IMG/VR virus record: IMGVR_UViG_3300009705_003114
Span: 1-20,165 of that record
Strand: one strand, 5' to 3'
Length of the DNA: 20,165 bases
From: a virus
The notes under the pieces are model-generated. The model saw only the letters and a list, made by a program, of their open reading frames with translations, was not told where the DNA came from and searched no databases. Each line of letters begins with the position of its first letter. The stretch's first letter is position 1. Positions 6,895 to 15,500 of this stretch are shown in pieces. The position numbers and the translations under genes were made by a program.

Positions 6895-7083
6895 GTGAGC
6901 AAGTGTAGAAAATGTGACGAGACAGACCCAGAGCAATTCACTCCAAGTTACCAAAATCTTTGCAAGAATTGCCGGATGGTCATGGAGTTCCCAGAGCGGG
7001 AAGCCGATAAAGAAACCAAGAAACTAGGGGGTTTGGCGAATAAGTACTGGATCCCGCGCATATATTTCGACAAGGAAGAATGA
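6895..7083 (+). CDS. Small Cys4 zinc-ribbon protein
   Basis: From the GTG at 6895 the product is 62 residues with C4-x2-C7 and C23-x2-C26, a compact zinc-ribbon pattern, followed by a charged C-terminal tail. AAGGAG at 6884-6889, five bases upstream, decides this start. The frame is open back to 6799, but that part runs through the structured leader and lacks a ribosome site. The stop overlaps the integrase ATG as ATGA, so the two are translationally coupled. It could be an excisionase-like recombination directionality factor, a transcription factor or a nuclease accessory. Nothing beyond the zinc motif and position favours one. Its ribosome site can be hidden by pairing with 6847-6853, suggesting controlled translation of this gene and integrase. 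Confidence 0.65.
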   Translation: MSKCRKCDETDPEQFTPSYQNLCKNCRMVMEFPEREADKETKKLGGLANKYWIPRIYFDKEE

Positions 7084-8087
7084 AAATGATAGATTTGGAA
7101 TTGCGTCAAATCTCTGTGAGTGCAAATCACCATGGAGAGGTTATGAGAAATAGAAAAGGTAATACTACTTTTGCGTTTGCTGTAAACCAATGGCTAGAAA
7201 CGCCATCGAGAAACGGTAGAGACAAAGGTAAAAAGGATCACGGGTACGGAGAATTTTTTAAAAAAGCTTGGGGAAACAAGCAGATTGAAGATGTCAAAGA
7301 GCGCGATGTTGACAAGATGATCAGTAGTCTAAGATCAAAAACTGTAAAGAACGGCAGAAGAATGTCAGAGGGAGGCGTTAACAACTATGCCTCTGTCTAT
7401 AATGCCGTAATGAACTTTTCGGTGAATGAGCTAAAGATAGTAAGAAATTTCCCCAAGTGGTCAAAGCGTAAAGAAAGACGAAGAGAGTATTTTCCTCAAC
7501 CAGAGGTGATTAGTCGAATGCATGACGAATTAAAATCAATGGGTGGGCAAAACCCTCTTCGAGCAGAAATGCTTCTTCTTTGCTGGCATACGCAACTGCG
7601 TAATACGAATGTGACTAATCTGAAAATATCACAGGTTTCTGGTGATCTAAGCTTTATCACTATTGAGTCACATCACATGAAGAACGGTTTGCCATTTGAG
7701 AGACCGTTAAATTCTGATGCTAGAGCAGTCATTGAAAGAAACATTGAACGTGGTTACGCCTTGCAGCAAAAGTTCTCCTGGTTAGATCCTGTTGAATACG
7801 TTTTTGTGCAGGATGCCGGTAGATATATTGGGAAGCCTTTTGGTCGATCTGGTTTGGTTAATAGGCAATGGAGACTTGCGCGAGAACGTGCAGGAATACC
7901 TAGCGAATTTGTTTTCCATTCTATTCGACACGGAGCGGCATCAACATTAAGAAGAGAGGGCGTAAGTTTACCGGTGATCAGTACTTTGATGGGTCATTCC
8001 GATATGAAATCTACGCTCATTTATCAACATGTAACGAGTAACGAAAGCAGGGAAGCTTCGGATATTACAGCTTCGTTTAGTATTTAA
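7080..8087 (+). CDS. int: Tyrosine-family site-specific integrase
   Basis: This 335-residue protein has an N-terminal arm/SAM-like DNA-binding part (about 30-125) and a C-terminal catalytic domain with the full tyrosine recombinase set: R174 (in TQLRNTNVTNL), K201, H280-x-x-R283 (HSIRHG), H306 (GHSDMKST) and nucleophile Y315 (LIYQHV). It cuts and rejoins DNA between phage attP and a host tRNA-Gly gene. The tRNA-derived core lies 112 bp past its stop. The ATG overlaps the preceding stop; AAGGAA at 7073-7078 lies just upstream, and an in-frame ATG at 7086 is an alternative. Being last in the repressor-led operon suggests it is made with the lysogeny and recombination genes. A GCTGTAT/ATACAGC hairpin follows at 8092-8109, without a T-run. 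Confidence 0.95.
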   Translation: MKMIDLELRQISVSANHHGEVMRNRKGNTTFAFAVNQWLETPSRNGRDKGKKDHGYGEFFKKAWGNKQIEDVKERDVDKMISSLRSKTVKNGRRMSEGGVNNYASVYNAVMNFSVNELKIVRNFPKWSKRKERRREYFPQPEVISRMHDELKSMGGQNPLRAEMLLLCWHTQLRNTNVTNLKISQVSGDLSFITIESHHMKNGLPFERPLNSDARAVIERNIERGYALQQKFSWLDPVEYVFVQDAGRYIGKPFGRSGLVNRQWRLARERAGIPSEFVFHSIRHGAASTLRREGVSLPVISTLMGHSDMKSTLIYQHVTSNESREASDITASFSI

Positions 8088-8115
8088 AATAGCTGTATGT
8101 GTATACAGCGAAAAG

Positions 8116-8125
8116 GGGAAAAAGT
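8116..8125 (+). repeat. Left-arm GGGAAAAAGT direct repeat
   Basis: Same 10-mer and orientation as 8379-8388 on the other side of the core. This is a candidate arm-type integrase site by position, abutting the left 13-bp repeat. Confidence 0.45.
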
Positions 8126-8138
8126 TAGACCGCGACCT
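8126..8138 (+). repeat. Left copy of 13-bp inverted repeat flanking attP core
   Basis: TAGACCGCGACCT here is the exact reverse complement of 8316-8328. Its inner nine bases (CCGCGACCT) also match the anticodon arm of the core in inverted orientation. It lies 93 bp left of the core dyad. Confidence 0.7.
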
Positions 8139-8198
8139 CATTTTTTTAGCTAGGGTCCAGATTTCTGGAAAATAAAAACTCTATATAAATCAAAGAAT

Positions 8199-8248
8199 TG
8201 GAGCGGGTAACGAGATTCGAACTCGTGGCCTCGACCTTGGCAAGGTCG
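8199..8248 (-). other. attP: attP core: 3' half of tRNA-Gly(GCC)
   Basis: Read on the minus strand, 8248 to 8199 gives an anticodon arm CGACC-TTGCCAA-GGTCG (anticodon GCC), variable loop AGGCC, T-arm ACGAG-TTCGAAT-CTCGT, acceptor strand TACCCGC, discriminator T and CCA. The acceptor 5' strand, D-arm and tRNA start are absent: the sequence before the anticodon stem, GAGCCG, has one base too many for a D-stem end and then diverges. So this is not a working tRNA but the identity segment that rebuilds the host gene's 3' end on integration. The anticodon arm (8232-8248) is a perfect 8-bp dyad about one G, suited to integrase core binding. Confidence 0.85.
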
Positions 8249-8315
8249 CGGCTCACTAACATTTTTCTCTTTTAAAACATGCACTTGCAAGATTTGACGC
8301 CACTAATTTTGCCCA

Positions 8316-8328
8316 AGGTCGCGGTCTA
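8316..8328 (-). repeat. Right copy of 13-bp inverted repeat flanking attP core
   Basis: AGGTCGCGGTCTA pairs perfectly with 8126-8138. Together with the two preceding bases it gives CAAGGTCGCGG (8314-8324), an 11-bp direct copy of the sequence at 8241-8251 in the core. Likely an extra integrase or accessory-factor site. Confidence 0.7.
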
Positions 8329-8378
8329 GATAGACAGTTTAAGAAAAGTTTAAGGGGCGTTCGAGCGTCTCTGGGAGA

Positions 8379-8388
8379 GGGAAAAAGT
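8379..8388 (+). repeat. Right-arm GGGAAAAAGT direct repeat
   Basis: Second copy of the 10-mer at 8116-8125. The AGTTTAAG pair at 8336-8354, spaced one helical turn, lies between it and the core and may bind an excision factor. Confidence 0.45.
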
Positions 8389-8494
8389 ATAAAAGTTTGG
8401 CTTTGGGTGTCCTTACCTTGGGGGCTAAACCCGAAATCTTTTTCTTGTTGTGAATTAGCTTGATGCACTAAATCCCAAAACGCATCAAACCTAA

Positions 8495-8719
8495 TCAATC
8501 GTAAATTTCGACATCGTCTGAAACGTATACCGGCTTGCAGTACGCCGTGATATTTACCTGAGAATTATTACGCAATCTCCAGCGATTGTGAGGGCGTGTA
8601 AGACCTTTCTCTGTAGCCTCACTAAACTCATTACACCGGTAGATAGACCTCCAGTGAGAGACGTCAGGCTGCTCTACGCCATCAACTATTATGATTAACG
8701 CGAAGACCAGTTTCAGCAT
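8495..8719 (-). CDS. Small secreted or membrane-anchored protein of the late operon
   Basis: From the ATG at 8719 the product is 74 residues beginning MLKLVFALIIIVDGVEQ, which reads as a short signal peptide or membrane anchor. Two later Cys (in IYRCNE and AYCKP) could form a periplasmic disulphide. The start overlaps the end of the upstream gene by seven bases, implying coupling; an upstream in-frame GTG at 8734 would remove the N-terminal hydrophobic start. It is the last gene of the minus-strand operon before attP. Position after a holin candidate and a one-TM protein makes a lysis role (for example spanin-like) possible, but no lipobox or coiled coil supports it. Confidence 0.6.
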   Translation of the reverse strand: MLKLVFALIIIVDGVEQPDVSHWRSIYRCNEFSEATEKGLTRPHNRWRLRNNSQVNITAYCKPVYVSDDVEIYD

Positions 8720-9264
8720 TTGGTGTAGCCACACCGCCGGATGTTTCGCATGATTTCACGGTTTTCTTTTAAATCGTTTAACCTGGAGTTGGTGTTCGCT
8801 TGTTGCCATCCCTGATACACGATGTATCCACCCCATCCTAAGAACACTAGTGACGCCACGAAGAACAGGGTCAGCCCTATGCCCTGTATTTTTTCCCTAC
8901 GTTTTCTTCTTTTAACGGCAACATCTTTTAGCCAGACTCTCTGGTCCAGCTCACTATTTTTCCGGATTCGCTCGGCATCGTTGTAGACGTCCATGCAACC
9001 CGCCATTAAGCACAGGTCTTTTAATTGGCGCATTGTGTTGGCGGTGTTCCGTCGAGCTATTGATAAATCCATCGCTTCGGCGGGAGTGAGGGGTCTTCGA
9101 AGTTTCTTCTTTCGCTCGAACTCGTCAAGCTTTCCGTTGGCAGCACCAAACTTTCCGATCAGGCGCCCGACATCGGCAGCGTTAGCTTTACCTTCTTTGA
9201 GTGTGTTGATGGCTCCATTTATCGCTGAAATGGTTCCTACTATTGCGCTTAATTCGGCGAACAT
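8713..9264 (-). CDS. Single-TM protein of the late operon, unknown function
   Basis: This 183-residue protein has a hydrophobic but polar-interrupted N-terminus (about 1-22), a charged helical region (30-125) with paired Cys85/Cys90, a very basic patch VKRRKRREK just before one clear transmembrane helix (GIGLTLFFVASLVFLGWGGYIVYQG, about 128-152, interrupted here only by notation), and a short C-terminal tail with Cys178 and Cys183. The basic patch before the span predicts a cytoplasmic N-terminal part and an outside tail. It starts 7 bases after the EF-hand gene and overlaps the next gene. I do not recognise the family; a virion-ejected or lysis-associated membrane protein is a positional inference. 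Confidence 0.7.
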   Translation of the reverse strand: MFAELSAIVGTISAINGAINTLKEGKANAADVGRLIGKFGAANGKLDEFERKKKLRRPLTPAEAMDLSIARRNTANTMRQLKDLCLMAGCMDVYNDAERIRKNSELDQRVWLKDVAVKRRKRREKIQGIGLTLFFVASLVFLGWGGYIVYQGWQQANTNSRLNDLKENREIMRNIRRCGYTKC

Positions 9265-9271
9265 TCATGCG

Positions 9272-9589
9272 CTACTTTTTCGACATCCAACTTGAAACTC
9301 CCATATAACCGCCGACGATTGAGGCGCAGGATATGTAGAACAAACCAAACAATTCACTTAATGCAGTGACTCGGTCAACGGCTACCATCGGGGTGAAAAG
9401 TACGGCAGTGAAAAAGACTATGGAAGCCATCGCCGCTGAAGCCATTCTTCTATGCGCTGTACTCTTTTCTTCAGACAGCTCCATATCGATAATCCTTTGA
9501 GCTTGATCCATCTCCAAGCTTGTGACATTCCCGTCATTATCTGTGTCAATACTTTTTGCATAGCTTTGAATCCTTTCTTCAATTGTCAT
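9272..9589 (-). CDS. Two-TM protein with EF-hand loop, holin candidate
   Basis: This 105-residue protein has a textbook EF-hand calcium loop at 15-26 (DTDNDGNVTSLE: Asp at 1, 3 and 5, Gly at 6, Val at 8, Glu at 12), flanked by helices. Two hydrophobic helices follow, at about 49-70 and 78-98, and the C-terminus is SKK. Size and two close spans fit class II-like holins. The ATG overlaps the stop of the giant gene as ATGA, so it is translated with the virion operon. Calcium-binding holins are not a family I can name with certainty. It might instead be a membrane protein ejected with the genome. Confidence 0.7.
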   Translation of the reverse strand: MTIEERIQSYAKSIDTDNDGNVTSLEMDQAQRIIDMELSEEKSTAHRRMASAAMASIVFFTAVLFTPMVAVDRVTALSELFGLFYISCASIVGGYMGVSSWMSKK

Positions 9590-12500
9590 TTTAACTGGCG
9601 ATATCGCTTGTTGAATCTGTCATAGAGAAGCTCGTTGTCGGTCTTTAGTTTTTTCTTTCTCTCTAGCAACCTTGCAGCGTAGTCTCCTGTCGCTGTATCA
9701 ATTGCAGATTCAACAGCCCTAATTTCCTTCCGGTTCTTCTTTAGCTTTTTGTCGGTCGCTTTTCGGTTGGCGTTCAGTTGAGTGTAGTACTGGCGAGAAC
9801 GATTCTTTGTTAGAGTTTCTCTACTCTGACTGTTCGCTGCGTCCCAACCATCCATCTCCTGACCCAGCTCCCTGCGATTATCGTAGTACTCGAACTGATC
9901 CTTGTATTCACTGGGGTTGTAATAAAAGCGACTCCATATTGGTATGTCAGTACCTTTCAATTCCTCACCTTTTGGAATCGCGGTCTTCTGAATAGTGTCT
10001 GCCACATCAGTACCAAACCGACCAAGACCTCCCAGAGCAAAATCAAAGATGTGCTGCAACCTATCGGGAGACATGTCGATAGCTCCGCTAACCTGTTGGG
10101 AGCCGCCAGTTAAAGAGTTGATAGCCTTAGCGAAACTCTTAAACCCTTCCATCGTGCTTCGCTTTGAGGCACCGTCAGAGCTTGATGGTTGGTCCGTATA
10201 AGGGGTGGGCATTACTATTGGTGAACCAAAGAAGTTTACGTTTCCTACTTGCTCTATGAAGAACGCTCCAACGTCAGGCGTTAATGTAATCGCTGCTTGG
10301 AAAGTATTACCTAGACTATCTGTATCGTCTTTAACGGCATGAAAGCCTCTAGGAGAGAAGTGGTGAAGAGTGACATTAAGTGCCTCAACAGCGGCTTGCT
10401 CTGGCTCTTTGGCACCCATTAGCTGCTCACCAATAAGGCGCCCCATGTTGTCAGCCCAACCCCATCCGTAAGGCAGGGGTACACCGAATGCCCAATCGCC
10501 ACCCATAAATGTTGCTGAAGTCTGGAGCTGGTAGGGGTTGTAATCGTTGTATTTGGATTCACCGTCTTCATCTTCATCAGCGAACATGAAGTTCATTATC
10601 GTCCTACTGATACCGAAGGCGACTAGCCCGAAGAACAATCGCCTGGTTGCCGCAATTCCCAAGAGCTTCGCTTTGTCTCCTGGTGCAGCGGCGCCTACCA
10701 GGGCGTCTTTAAGGTTGACGTTTCCTTGTATCGCGGCATTAAAGAACAAGTAGAGTGAATCAATCTGGCTGGAGTACTCTCCCTTTCGGTTGAAGTTAGT
10801 GGTTAAGTCTTTCGCGAGAGTAGCGGCTTCCTGTCGAGCTATACCGGCTTTTCTTGCCTCCATATAAGTAGACAGGCGTATTGCGTTTTCTGATGATTGG
10901 TTGAACGCCTCTACCCAATCAGTCGCAGCATCAAAGTACTTTCCGAATTTGACTCTCGTGTCGATAGCCGAAGGTATATTCAAGTTACCAATCTTTATAG
11001 GCTGTGGACCCAGCTCCTTCTCAAAGTCTTTTCTAAGCTCCTCCAGATCCTTGATAGTTGCCAAACCCGTAGGCGCACCATCAGCGATGTATTCGTCTAT
11101 GTATTTGAATATCTCTTTTTGCTTTTCGCTGTTTGGTTCTTTATTTCGCTCATGGTCGTAGTAAGCTTTGAACGAAGCTTTAAATCCTAAGAACACATTG
11201 GCGACTAAGTCCTTATCCTTAACCCTGCCACCGACTTTGTTTTGTTCAGCCAAGAGGAAAGCTAACCCTGTTTCGACATCCCTCATTGGGTTAACTAAAC
11301 CCCAGCTAGGGTTGTAATTAATGATCATCTTTCTTCTGAAGTTGTTAATCGCTCTTCCGGTTTTAAATATTCCGTCCAATACTTCGTTTCCGCTATTCAA
11401 TGTCATCGAATTAGCGTCATGTAGTTGGGCGTTTAAAACGGGGTCTCTAAACTCAATAAAGAAGGTCTGACCACCACGCTTAACTTGAACGAATCTTGGA
11501 AGGTTGGGGTACTCCAACATCTTGGCGTTTTGCATGTCTCTCAGAGGCATAGTCTCCCCTAACAGGTCTTCCTTAGACCCCTTGGGATACGGCGCTCTAA
11601 ACTTATTGTTGTATACCGTCCAACCCGTCCTCTGGTCTGTTGAGTCAAACCGCTCTACTAACTTTAGAAGGCGTTGGGCGACTACATTTTTTTCCGCTCG
11701 AATTATTTTTTCACCGGCATTCTTAAACGCCATTAGAAGGGGGTTCTCTGGTAGCGAGAGCCGACCTCTAGCCTTCATCGACTCTGGACCGGTGATGCTG
11801 AAACCTTTAGCCCCGCTTCCTCCAGGTACTATTGAATCTGCTGGCTCTCTAAACCCTCTAAGAGGAACATAGAACTCATAGGTTTCCTCCCAATCCCTTT
11901 TGGACTCTTCGTCCAACAGACCCTTATCGACCATGTTCTGTCGCATGTCATCGAGCATCTTGTAGACTTGTGTCGCTATCTCTTCGAACTGGCTTGCAGT
12001 ACCCGCTTCTTCTGCTGCGCTTAGAAGTTCCGCTGCCTCGGTATTTGATACACCGGATCCGTTATCTTGAAACCTTAACGGCGCCTCCTCAAGGATCTCT
12101 AACTTACCTTCAAGAGTTGTTGTGGTTGCTATGGATTCCGACTCTTCAATCGCTTTCTGAAGAGCTGCAATTGCAACCTCTCTTTTTTCCAGCTCTTGCT
12201 TTTTAATCTCAGCGTTACGCTCTGGAGCGTGTTTGGCTAAGAGATAAGCGCCAATTTGATCCGCGCTCAAACCATACTCTTTGGCTAAATCGGCAAGAGG
12301 TGTAATGTACTCTTCGCCAAAATCTTCCAACATCTTTTGAAGCTTGGAGTGCATTAGATTTTCTTGGTCTCTGAATGACTCTTCAGCACCCAACTTATCT
12401 TTACCAAGAGTTGCCGCCATCGAATTCTCTACGGTCTCCCACCTTTCAAACTTATCCTGTACGGCAGCTATAAGCTTTCTAGGGAAATACTTGGTTAGCC

Positions 12501-15500
12501 AGGTTGATGTCTGTCTTTCGGCTAAAACCTCATCGTTGAGATTGAAAGCAATTCCTGGCGTGTGCCTACCTTCAAGCTTCATGTAAAGGAAGTCATCAAC
12601 TTCGGGAAGGTTAGCCTTGTTCACGTTCTTTGCGATAACAAAGTTGCCGACTTGAATTACATCTTCAAAGGTTACAACTGGGTACTGGTCATCAAGCCTA
12701 TAGAAGTGGCTGTGCTTTCTAGGGTTCATAGATACCTGAGTCCACTCTGGATCATCTATGGCGTCTAAGAATGCCGCGAGGTTCTCTTCGTTAGTAGCTG
12801 GAACATAACCACCTTCTATCGTTGCAAATGTGGTCTTACTTTTTTTACCGGTGCCGACTCCAGCCGCTGCTTTTTGATTAACCCCAAAAACACCATTGGT
12901 CATCCTCAAGGTCTTGGCGTAACCCAGCCTTGTCCCAGCCGCTCCAGCGTTAGGGTTTACTCTGGGTTCATGGATAGTGACAACACTGGTTTTTTCGTCT
13001 GCTGATAACTGGTTGTTGTCGGGGTTGTTTGCCGGTATGTCTAGACGACCAGCAACCCTTTGACCAGGAGAAAGGTCAGCCGCATTGAAGAAGGTTTCTT
13101 TGCTAGGCTTTCCTGTCTTTTCTCTGCTTGTCTTTCTTAATGCGTTTATAGATTTCGCATCAGACGGGAGGGTGATTATTTTTTCAGCTTGCTCTCTGGT
13201 CAGAGACTGAACGAATCTGCCTTTCTCGGCTTGTATTTCGTTTAATTCTTGCGCGGTGATTTGGCGATCTATACGGGCTTGGACCGCGTTTTGTAGGTCC
13301 GGTTCTGGTGCTTGGGACGGTCTTGTTAACTGAGCTGGAGAAACTCCGGTATCATCTGTTCCTCTTCCGGCATCAGTAACTGTGTTGGGTCCAGAACCCT
13401 GTCGGGGTACGCCATTTCCAGATACGTCTCCCTGTCGATTTTTTTGTCTTTGAGAATCATATAGTCGAGTGTTGGGTCCATCCCAGGTTGGTGGTTGAAT
13501 CCTTTCGGCATGCTCATAGACTAGACTCCTTGCCTTGCTGATATCTATTTTGTTGTTTCGGTATTGCATCCATACCGATTCGACATAGTTTACGTTTTCT
13601 TCGTTGCTTTTGTAAGCAGGGCTGAACAATCCTCTAACAGCTTCCCACGTTATGCTTTGCATTTCTCTCGGCAAAACCTTTCGATCCTTAGCTGCTCGTC
13701 TGTAAGCCTCTTCGTAAATAGAGTACGTTCCGTTATGTCCCGTGACTGAACTATTTGAGGCTCCAGGTTGACCCTTTTCGTGTTGACCTCCAAAGTTATG
13801 CGCTACTTCTAAGGAGTTACCGGAAAGGGGCTTGAGTAATGAGGCAGCTACAGCGTGAGTGTCTATCGTCACAAATCCTGACTGTGACTTGGGATCAAAT
13901 ATATTGTTGTAAAAGTTTCTTACTTTATTAGCCGCACCCAGAGAAGTTGTTATGTTATCTTGAGCGCCGTTCCTAAGAACAGATACCGCCTTGGAAATCT
14001 CGTTCAAAGAACCCCACGCGACCTTTGAGTTAGAACCGTCAATGTTCTGAGCGTTCTTCAGCATTTTCCCTTCTGGGGATACAATTGGGTAGGAGCGGTC
14101 GTTATAAGTTTCGTCGTATGTCCTGATCCAAAATGCTGTTAAGCGGTTTTTTTCGATGTCATTGAGACTTTGGTCAATCCAGATTTCTTCCATTGACCTT
14201 GTGCCTATAGTTGCAAGCATCTCCTTGTTTTCTTTTTTAGCTTTAGCAGACCCTGAGAAGTAAATCTGTTTCGCTTTGGCTGACATCGATGCATCAAAGT
14301 CTTGATCAAATTTGTCGTGATAAACCTCCATCACTCTTCGACCAAGGTCTGCATTCATGTACCAATCTTTTTGCGGAGACAGGTTTGCTAGGACCGCTGA
14401 AGTTTGAGCTAGAGTTACTTGCTCGTTGCCGCGAGAATACTTTTTCGCCAAGTCATTAGCGATCTTATTGGCGCCAACGTACCAGAGCTTTGATCTTGCC
14501 CTAGTCTTTTTTGGGACTAGGTCGAACAAGTATAGGAGGTTTGCTTTTGCATGCTCGATAAGAGCTTCTGCCGCATCCGTGTCTTTCTTTATCGATTCCT
14601 GCTTTGTTAAGTTGGTGTACTTCTTAACTAGGATCATGTTCTTTGAGAACACAGGAGAGTCCACAAACGAATCGTAACTATTTACTAGAGTGTTGTTGAC
14701 AGGATCTTCGGTATTTCTGACGGCGGTAGGAAACCGAGTGCTAACCACCATCGATAAAAGGTCAGGCTCTCCGTTCATTTCTGAATTGATTTCAGCTATC
14801 AACTCAGGATTTGTGTGCCAATTCTCCCACGCTACACGATCTGCCTTCAGACCGTCGATAACAGCTTTAAGAGCATTGGCATCTTTGACGTCAACGCCGT
14901 ATTTGGACGCAACTTCTGGCTTCTTAGAAGCGCCTGTAATTGCGCTCAAATCTGCTGTTATCTCACGCTGTTTCTTGCTGACGATCTTCGACATCGCTGT
15001 GGCTGTCTGCATTGCGGAGTCATCAAATGCAAACATACTGTCTTGCTGACCGGCGCCTCCAGCATTCGGGTCAACAGCCTCGATAGCCTTCATCACGTTT
15101 ACAGCTTCGATAGCCTTAGAGCCGTCTATTAAAGCCTTTAGTCCGGCAGCTTGTAGTGCTGTGTTTCCTGGAGCGTTAAGGGCTACTGCTTCCGCTTCGG
15201 CGTCTGTGATTTGATCGTTACGATGGGCGGTAATGAGTTCATCCGATCCACCAGTTGCGATTGCGTAAGCCCGTTTGCCCGTTGCTCTTGCCAAAAGTCC
15301 TCGACTGTTTGCTTCTTCTTTGGAGAATTTTGTTGCTTTGAAGTAGTTGACATAATCTTTTACCTGCCCCTGTTCATCACGCAGATTTAATTCCGCATCC
15401 ATGATCTGTGCATCTTGTACGTTGAATCCATCAGCTTCTCGAAATACTTGGCTGAGAATAGTTTTTTCACCGCTCCGTTTTGCCAACTCGAATCTGTGGC

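Larger units (their letters stand above)
8088..8494. other. attP region between convergent operons
   Basis: This 407-bp stretch holds no convincing gene. It contains the tRNA-Gly core, 13-bp inverted repeats (8126-8138, 8316-8328), direct repeats GGGAAAAAGT (8116-8125, 8379-8388), AGTTTAAG twice 11 bp apart (8336-8343, 8347-8354), a TCCAGA/TCTGGA palindrome (8156-8169) and a TTGATGC/GCATCAA dyad (8460-8466, 8482-8488). Convergent operons meet here, yet I see no hairpin directly followed by a T-run on either strand. Confidence 0.7.

Noticed and set aside
8092-8169. Hairpins after int as intrinsic terminators
   Set aside because: GCTGTAT/ATACAGC and TCCAGA/TCTGGA are good dyads, but neither is followed by a T-run on either strand.
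8199-8256. Complete tRNA gene
   Set aside because: No 5' acceptor strand or D-arm precedes the anticodon arm on the minus strand; only the 3' half is present.
8256-8498. 80-codon minus-strand ORF across the attP right arm
   Set aside because: TTG start without a ribosome site, overlaps arm repeats, and its sequence lacks a convincing folded pattern; probably chance.
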